Assembly: GCF_026627445.1 (NCBI RefSeq) | Contig: NZ_JAPNLJ010000021.1 | Location: 59,919 to 123,918, forward strand | Origin: Streptomyces sp. H27-H1 | Lineage (GTDB): Bacteria; Actinomycetota; Actinomycetes; Streptomycetales; Streptomycetaceae | Length of the DNA stretch: 64,000 nucleotides | Direction of reading: 5' to 3' | Part shown: in pieces, positions 59,065-64,000 of the stretch | Position numbering within the stretch: position 1 is the stretch's first letter | Layout of the letters: the number at the start of each line of letters is the position of its first letter | The notes under the pieces: model-generated | What the model saw: the letters and a program-made list of their open reading frames with translations, nothing else | Told to the model about the DNA's origin: nothing | Database searches by the model: none | Position numbers and translations under genes: made by a program

Positions 59065-59688
59065 TCAGCTGGGCGGGTACGGGGCGCGCTTGAGGCGGCG
59101 GGCGAGGTGGGCGGTGTTGGCGGCGAGGGTGGCCGTGGTGGCGGCGGTCTTCTCCGGGGTCTTGTCGAGGTCCTGATAGTCGGTGCCCTGCATGGCTTCG
59201 CCGACCCAGTAGGTGACGGCGTTGGGGGCGAGGGTGAAGCCGACGTCGTTGAGGCCTTGGAAGAGGTCGGCGCTGACCTTGTGGGCGCCGTCCTCGTTGC
59301 CGACCACACAGACACCGGCCACCTTGCCGTAGGTGAGCATGCGGCCTTCGTCGTCCGTCTCGGAGATTTCCGCGTCCAGCCGCTCCAGGACCCGCTGGGC
59401 GATGCTGGAGGCGTGCCCCAGCCAGATCGGTGTCGACAGGATCAGGATGTCGGCGCCCAGGACCGTGTCCCGGATCTCCGGCCAGGCGTCACCACCACCC
59501 ATGTCGGTCTCCACGCCCGGCTTCACGTCATGATCCGCGATCCGGATCGTTTTGCCCGTAACGCCGTGCTCGGCCAGGGCCGCCATGGTCTGCTCCGCCA
59601 GTAGCTGGGAACTCGACGGGGCGGGAGAGGCGGACAGCGTGCAAACCAGGGCGACAGCCCGCAGAGGTGTGGTCTCGTTCGTTTCCAT
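59065..59688 (-). CDS. NAD(P)H-dependent FMN reductase/flavodoxin-family protein
   Basis: 207 residues with a flavodoxin-like fold: phosphate-binding loop CTLSASPAPSSSQLLAEQTM, then ADILILSTPIWLGHASSIAQ and GVCVVGNEDGAHKVSADLFQ. Probably an FMN-dependent NAD(P)H oxidoreductase (quinone, chromate or disulfide reductase type). Divergent from the phosphoketolase operon with 142 bp between, and upstream of the F420 gene in the same direction. Confidence 0.85.
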   Translation of the reverse strand: METNETTPLRAVALVCTLSASPAPSSSQLLAEQTMAALAEHGVTGKTIRIADHDVKPGVETDMGGGDAWPEIRDTVLGADILILSTPIWLGHASSIAQRVLERLDAEISETDDEGRMLTYGKVAGVCVVGNEDGAHKVSADLFQGLNDVGFTLAPNAVTYWVGEAMQGTDYQDLDKTPEKTAATTATLAANTAHLARRLKRAPYPPS

Positions 59689-59830
59689 ATCTGCCCGGCT
59701 ACCCGGCCTCGCGGCTCGCTATCGCCTGGGCTCTGAAATCCACCCACCCGGCGTCCGCTCTCCTGGTGACGGCATTGATTCAGACAAGTACGAGGGGGCA
59801 GGCGCGCAAGCGTGCAGCGTGCCCCCGACG

Positions 59831-62206
59831 ATGCGGAGCAGTCCCGTGACCGAGTCCGTCCAGCAGCCCGGACAGCCGGACCAGCACACCTACCGTCGGG
59901 CTGCGGACTACGTGGCCGCAGCCCTCATCTTCCTCCGTGACAACGTCCTGCTGACCGAACCGCTGCGTCCAGAACACCTGAAGGCCCGGCTCCTGGGCCA
60001 CTGGGGCACCTGCCCCGGCATCACGATGGTCCACACCGCTCTCAACACTCTGGTCCGGGAGCGCGATGCCGACGTCCTCCTGGTCACCGGCCCCGGGCAC
60101 GGCGCCCCGGCCCTCCATGCGAACCTCTGGCTCGAAGGCACTCACGAGGACTACGACCCCGCCTTGGCCAGGACCGCTGCCGGGCTGCGCGAGCTGGCAC
60201 GCCGCTACTGCGCGCCCGACGGCTTTCCCAGCCACCTCGCACCGTCCGTCCCCGGCACCATGCACGAGGGCGGTGAACTCGGCTACGCGCTGGCGACCGC
60301 GTTCGGCGCCGCCCTCGACGCGCCGGACCGCATCGTCGCCTGCATCGTCGGGGACGGCGAGGCCGAGACCGGGCCGACCGCCGGAGCCTGGCACTCCACC
60401 AAATACCTCGACCCGGTGACCGGAGGCGCGGTCCTGCCCTTCCTCCACCTCAACGGCTTCAAGATCTCCTCGCCGACGGTGTTCGCGACAATGTCGGACG
60501 AGGAACTCACCGCGCTGTTCCGCGGCTACGGCTGGGATCCGCGGATCGTGGACGTCACCGGCGACCCTCCGGGAGACCCCCTCGGAGCAGCGGTCCTCGA
60601 CGCGCACACCGTGCTCCGGGACCTCCAGGACCGCGCCCGGTCGGGCGACAAACCGGTCCGTCCCGCCTGGCCCATGATCGTGCTGCGCAGCCTCAAAGGG
60701 CAGGGCTCGCCCGCAGAGGTCGAGGGCAAGGCGATCGAGGGCACCTTCCACGCGCACCAAGTTCCACTGCCCGACGTCCACGACGACCCGGAGCAGCTGC
60801 GGGCCCTCGAAGGCTGGCTGCGCTCCTACCGGCCCCAGGACCTGTTCGACGCTGACGGCCGTCCCGTACCGGACGTCCTCGCCTGCGTCCCGGCGGGTGC
60901 CGCCCGGATCGGCGCCCAGCCCGCCGCCAACGGCGGCCGTCTGCGCCGGCCCCTCTCGCTGCCACCGCTCCGGCCCTACGCGGTCGACGTCGCCAAGGGG
61001 CCGGGCACCGCCACCGCGAGTCCCACCCGAGTCCTTGCCGACTGGCTGGCCGAGCTGATGCTGAGCAGCGCGGCCAATCGCGACTTCCGCATCGTCTCCC
61101 CGGACGAACTGGCCTCGAACAAGCTCGATGCCGTCCTGGCGGCCAGTGGCCGCGCCTACGTCTGGCCGGTCGAGGAGTACTCGGAGGACCTGACCCGGGA
61201 CGGCCGGGTCATGGAGATGCTGTCCGAGCACAACTGCCAGGGCTGGCTCCAGGGCTACCTGCTGACCGGCCGGCACGGCCTGTTCCCCACCTACGAAGCC
61301 TTCGCCCCCATCGTGGACAGCATGGTCAACCAGTACGCGAAGTGGCTGAAGGCATCCCGCGAGGTCCCCTGGCGCACCCCGGTCAGCAGCCTCACCTACC
61401 TCCTCAGCAGCGAGGGGTGGCGCCAGGAGCACAACGGATACAGCCACCAGGGACCTGGGTTCATCAACAACCTGCTGAACAGGAAGAGCAGTGTCACCGG
61501 CGTCTATCTGCCGCCCGACGCGAACACCCTGCTCCTCGTCATGGAGGAGCTGCTGGACGAGACCGGAAAGGTCAACATCGTCGTCGCGGGCAAGCACGAC
61601 GCCGCCCAGTGGCTCGACCTCGACGCGGCCCGCGCCCACTGCCGCGCCGGCGCCTCCGCCTGGCCCTGGGCGAGCACCCACGACGGTGAGGACCCGGACG
61701 TCGTTCTCGCGTGCGCCGGCGGTATCCCCACCGTCGAATCGCTCGCCGCGGCGGACATGTTGCGCCGCGACCTCCCCGAGGCCAGGTTCCGCTTCGTGAA
61801 CGTGGTCGACCTCTGCGCACTCGCGCCAGCGGACCGGCACCCCCACGGGATGGCGGACGACCGGTTCCGCGACCTGTTCGGCGACGACACTCCCGTCGTC
61901 TTCGACTTCCACGGGTACCCGTCCGCCGTGCACCAGCTGATCCACGGGCGTCCGAACCCCGACCGGTTCCACGTCCGCGGATACGCCGAGGAAGGCACCA
62001 CGACCACGCCGTACGACCTGCTCGCCCTCAACGGAACCTCCCGTCACGACCTGGCCATCACAGCCCTGAAGTACCTGGGCACCCGCCACGGCCGGGCCGC
62101 GGCACTCGCCGGGGACTACGCGCTCCGACGGGACCGGCTCCGCGCGGAACTGCGCCACACCGGCACGGACCCCGCCGAGATCACCCAGTGGAGGTGGCCT
62201 GCGTGA
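59831..62206 (+). CDS. xfp: phosphoketolase
   Basis: 791 residues, full family length. Thiamine-diphosphate enzyme that splits xylulose 5-phosphate (and often fructose 6-phosphate) with phosphate into acetyl phosphate and a triose/tetrose phosphate. Visible signatures: LGHWGTCPGI, GPGHGAPALHANLWLEGT, PGTMHEGGELGYAL, VGDGEAETGP, HLNGFKISSPTVFA, SNKLDAVL, EHNCQGWLQGYLLTGRHG, YSHQGPGFINNLLNRK. ATG 59831 (GTG 59846 possible). Stop overlaps the acetate kinase start in GTGA. Confidence 0.97.
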   Translation: MRSSPVTESVQQPGQPDQHTYRRAADYVAAALIFLRDNVLLTEPLRPEHLKARLLGHWGTCPGITMVHTALNTLVRERDADVLLVTGPGHGAPALHANLWLEGTHEDYDPALARTAAGLRELARRYCAPDGFPSHLAPSVPGTMHEGGELGYALATAFGAALDAPDRIVACIVGDGEAETGPTAGAWHSTKYLDPVTGGAVLPFLHLNGFKISSPTVFATMSDEELTALFRGYGWDPRIVDVTGDPPGDPLGAAVLDAHTVLRDLQDRARSGDKPVRPAWPMIVLRSLKGQGSPAEVEGKAIEGTFHAHQVPLPDVHDDPEQLRALEGWLRSYRPQDLFDADGRPVPDVLACVPAGAARIGAQPAANGGRLRRPLSLPPLRPYAVDVAKGPGTATASPTRVLADWLAELMLSSAANRDFRIVSPDELASNKLDAVLAASGRAYVWPVEEYSEDLTRDGRVMEMLSEHNCQGWLQGYLLTGRHGLFPTYEAFAPIVDSMVNQYAKWLKASREVPWRTPVSSLTYLLSSEGWRQEHNGYSHQGPGFINNLLNRKSSVTGVYLPPDANTLLLVMEELLDETGKVNIVVAGKHDAAQWLDLDAARAHCRAGASAWPWASTHDGEDPDVVLACAGGIPTVESLAAADMLRRDLPEARFRFVNVVDLCALAPADRHPHGMADDRFRDLFGDDTPVVFDFHGYPSAVHQLIHGRPNPDRFHVRGYAEEGTTTTPYDLLALNGTSRHDLAITALKYLGTRHGRAAALAGDYALRRDRLRAELRHTGTDPAEITQWRWPA

Positions 62207-63303
62207 ACGGCGCCGTCATGGTTCTCGACGCGGGCTCCTCCAGCCTTCACCTCGCCGTCCTGGACGAGGCGGACCAGGTTCTGGCCCGCAGGGACCTCGA
62301 CAAGCCGTCGGACGACGGGGCAGGCACCGCGCTGGAGGAACTCCTCGGCGCGTGCCCGCCGGTCTCCGCCTGCGGGCACCGCCTTGTCCACGGCGGCCCC
62401 CACCTGCGGCGGCCCGCCGTCGTGGACGGCTCCGTACGCGCGCTGCTCGGATCGGTCGCGGACCTCGCCCCGCTCCACATGCCACCCGCGCTGGCCGCGC
62501 TCGACACCGCCCGCCGGCTCCTTCCCGATATCCCGCACATCGCCTGCCCCGACACCGCATTCCACAGCGGGCTCCCCCAGGCCGCCCACACCTATGCCCT
62601 GCCACGGGCGTGGATCCAACGCCACGGCCTGCGCCGCTACGGTTTCCACGGCCTGTCCTACGCATACGCGGCACGCCGAGCCGCTGAAGTTCTCGGGCGG
62701 CCGGTGGAGGACCTCCAGCTGGTCATCACGCACCTGGGCGGCGGCTGTTCGGCCTGCGCCGTGCGGGAGGGCCGCAGCGTGGACACGACCATGGGGTTCA
62801 CTCCACTGGAAGGGATGGCGATGAGCAGCCGCAGCGGCAGCATCGACCCCGGGATGCTGCTGTGGCTGCAAACCGAGACGGGGTACGGGCCACAACAGCT
62901 GCAGGAGGTCCTCGCTCGCGACTCAGGGCTCCTCGGACTGTCCGGAACGTCCGGTGACACCCGTGAACTGGTCCGGGCCCGTGCATCCGGCGACACCGAC
63001 GCGGGCTTGGCCCTGGAGGTGTTCACGCTCGGTGTACGCAGGGGCGTGGCCCACGTCGCGGCGTCCCTGGACCGCATCGACGCTCTCGTCTTCACCGGCG
63101 AGATCGGCGAGGACCAGCCCGAAGTCCGAGAAGCCGTGGCCGGCGGCCTGGCCGTGCTCGGGATCAAAGGCGGCCTCAGCCCTGAGAACCCGACCGAGCC
63201 CGTCGCGGTCAGTACTCCTGGAGCGGCCGTGCCCGTCCTCGTCGTTCCCACCGGCGAGATCCAGCAGATCGCCCGCGAAACCCGGGCCTGCCTCGGACGG
63301 TAA
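62203..63303 (+). CDS. ackA: acetate kinase (phosphoketolase-linked)
   Basis: 366 residues from GTG 62203 (GGAGGTGG upstream). Converts acetyl phosphate plus ADP into acetate plus ATP, completing the phosphoketolase bypass. Conserved HRLVHGG, APLHMPPAL, PDTAFH, RYGFHGLSY, SSRSGSIDPGM and FTGEIGED are present. Two positions are unusual: the N-terminal metal-site motif reads VLDAGSSSLH where NxGSSSxK is normal (Asp for Asn, His for Lys), and RSGS replaces RSGD. The protein is also about 30 residues shorter than standard AckA. Coupled to phosphoketolase by GTGA overlap. Confidence 0.93.
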   Translation: MNGAVMVLDAGSSSLHLAVLDEADQVLARRDLDKPSDDGAGTALEELLGACPPVSACGHRLVHGGPHLRRPAVVDGSVRALLGSVADLAPLHMPPALAALDTARRLLPDIPHIACPDTAFHSGLPQAAHTYALPRAWIQRHGLRRYGFHGLSYAYAARRAAEVLGRPVEDLQLVITHLGGGCSACAVREGRSVDTTMGFTPLEGMAMSSRSGSIDPGMLLWLQTETGYGPQQLQEVLARDSGLLGLSGTSGDTRELVRARASGDTDAGLALEVFTLGVRRGVAHVAASLDRIDALVFTGEIGEDQPEVREAVAGGLAVLGIKGGLSPENPTEPVAVSTPGAAVPVLVVPTGEIQQIARETRACLGR

Positions 63304-63485
63304 AATTACATCCCCTACATGCCGCAGCGCGAGGAGCTGCCGCCGGAATCGGCCGACGATCCAGTGGCGGCGTTCGCCGCGTGTGCTCCTCGTAGGCGAG
63401 TTCGGGATCGCGCGCAGGGCCCGGCCGGCTTCCCGCACCGGCGCGCCGGTCCATGGCTCTTGTGCCTGGCCCCCGGGCATCACGC

Positions 63486-63512
63486 GGGCCCGCCGCGGTT
63501 CGCGGCGGGCCC
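63486..63512. terminator. bidirectional terminator
   Basis: Perfect 12-3-12 hairpin (GGGCCCGCCGCG, loop GTT) between convergent ackA and the GlsB-like gene. The rest of 63304-63533 is non-coding. Confidence 0.85.
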
Positions 63513-63533
63513 GGGAACTCGGGGCGCGTGGGG

Positions 63534-63806
63534 TCAGGCGTGACGGTGCCGACCGCCGGCGACGAGGCGGTAGAGGGCCAGGAGGATGACGGAGCCGATG
63601 ATGGCGGCGATCCAGGTGGAGAGGTCGAAGAAGCCGTCGATGGAGTCGACGCCGAATATGACCTTGCCGAGCCAGCCGCCGAGCAGACCGCCGGCGATCC
63701 CGATGAGCATGGTGATGATGACCCCGCCCGGGTCCTTGCCCGGCATCAGCATCTTCGCGATGAGGCCGGCGAACAGTCCGATGAGGATCCAAGCGATGAT
63801 GCCCAT
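63534..63806 (-). CDS. GlsB/YeaQ/YmgE-family membrane protein
   Basis: 90 residues with three membrane helices: IIAWILIGLFAGLIAKML, VIITMLIGIAGGLLGGWLG and IAAIIGSVILLALYRLV. PGKDPGG between helices 1 and 2 is the family hallmark. Known as transglycosylase-associated proteins, stress-induced envelope proteins with unclear biochemistry. ATG 63806 with TAGGAGACGC upstream. Confidence 0.92.
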   Translation of the reverse strand: MGIIAWILIGLFAGLIAKMLMPGKDPGGVIITMLIGIAGGLLGGWLGKVIFGVDSIDGFFDLSTWIAAIIGSVILLALYRLVAGGRHRHA

Positions 63807-63881
63807 AATGCGTCTCCTACCTTGTTGTATGAACCCTGTGTCAGTTCACCGTCTGCACCGCCGGGCAGACTTTAGAGGTCG

Positions 63882-64000
63882 TTAAGTCCCTTTCCGGTAG
63901 AGGCCCCGTCCGGGCTGAGTGAGGAAGCCTTGGCGGGTGAGGCGTCCGAGGCGGCTGCGGGTGACGTTCAGGGAGGGGTCGTCGGTGGGCATGCCGAGGA
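63882..64000 (-). CDS. C-terminus of an unidentified (winged-helix-like) protein, partial
   Basis: Only 38 residues are visible (LGMPTDDPSLNVTRSRLGRL, then TRQGFLTQPGRGLYRKGT). The helix followed by GFLTQPGRGLY looks like the end of a winged helix. The rest lies past the window edge. Confidence 0.45.
   Translation of the reverse strand, partial: LGMPTDDPSLNVTRSRLGRLTRQGFLTQPGRGLYRKGT

Overview
The window is very GC-rich with strong third-position GC bias, GTG and TTG starts, WYL, MmyB and BldC-type regulators, Ku, F420-linked enzymes and DUF6296/CsbD/DUF2267 proteins. All of this points to a Streptomyces (or very close actinomycete) chromosome, probably an arm or accessory region. Intact housekeeping and stress genes alternate with at least a dozen broken genes.

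Layout. 1-3.4 kb: a three-subunit molybdenum hydroxylase operon (YagTSR/PaoABC type) on the minus strand, cut by the window edge. 3.7-5.2 kb: an MmyB-like regulator with an internal deletion, divergent from a 3'-truncated alcohol dehydrogenase that ends 15 bp before an initiator tRNA gene. 5.3-9.2 kb: a stress block with CsbD, two DUF2267 proteins, Hsp20 with its divergent RheA-like repressor and RheA operator, an STAS antagonist and an anti-sigma-type ATPase. 9.8-23.5 kb: mixed functions (GNAT, LysR remnant, sulfite-oxidase-like enzyme, Ku with a coiled-coil neighbour, a sigma-like protein, a WYL-regulated pair, methyltransferase, nitrate/nitrite transporter, PPOX flavoprotein, DUF6296). 23.8-28.7 kb: a decayed MerR/CspA module, an ATPase preceded by a small ORF, a broken IS5-type transposase, an LmbE-type deacetylase, a second CsbD copy and an alpha-helical repeat protein. 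29-41.6 kb: beta-lactamase-like serine hydrolase, CASTOR/POLLUX-type protein, XRE-STAND-TPR protein, secreted PI-PLC-like protein with a ricin-type tail, membrane protein and several remnants. 41.7-45 kb: the intact CspA and MerR pair, an SRPBCC protein and a small secreted protein. 45.5-49.5 kb: a partner-switching cluster (three STAS proteins, one ATPase, a PAS-SpoIIE phosphatase and an RsbQ-like hydrolase). 50-64 kb: PPK2, a mini CBM48 protein, PRC-barrel/DUF2382, a cold-shock-like protein, a MarR-methyltransferase pair, a broken SGNH hydrolase, LLM and flavodoxin-type flavoproteins, a phosphoketolase-acetate kinase operon and a GlsB/YeaQ protein.

How the genes may fit together. The recurring theme is general stress, envelope stress and energy limitation. 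Partner-switching regulators (four STAS, three ATPases, one phosphatase and one sensor hydrolase) are interleaved with typical stress effectors (CsbD x2, Hsp20, DUF2267 x2, CspA-like x2, PRC/DUF2382, GlsB) and with energy-sparing enzymes (PPK2, phosphoketolase, acetate kinase, NarK). No sigma-B-like sigma factor is visible, so the targets of the switches must lie elsewhere or be the sigma-like protein at 15.3-16.8 kb. The most interesting unit is the tightly coupled rsbQ-rsbP-STAS operon at 47.1-49.5 kb. The region is also scarred by duplication and deletion: a 221-bp exact csbD repeat 22 kb apart, two merR/cspA loci, three lamin-tail-domain loci and several in-frame or out-of-frame deletions. 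All functional statements rest on reading the translations by eye; no database search was run.
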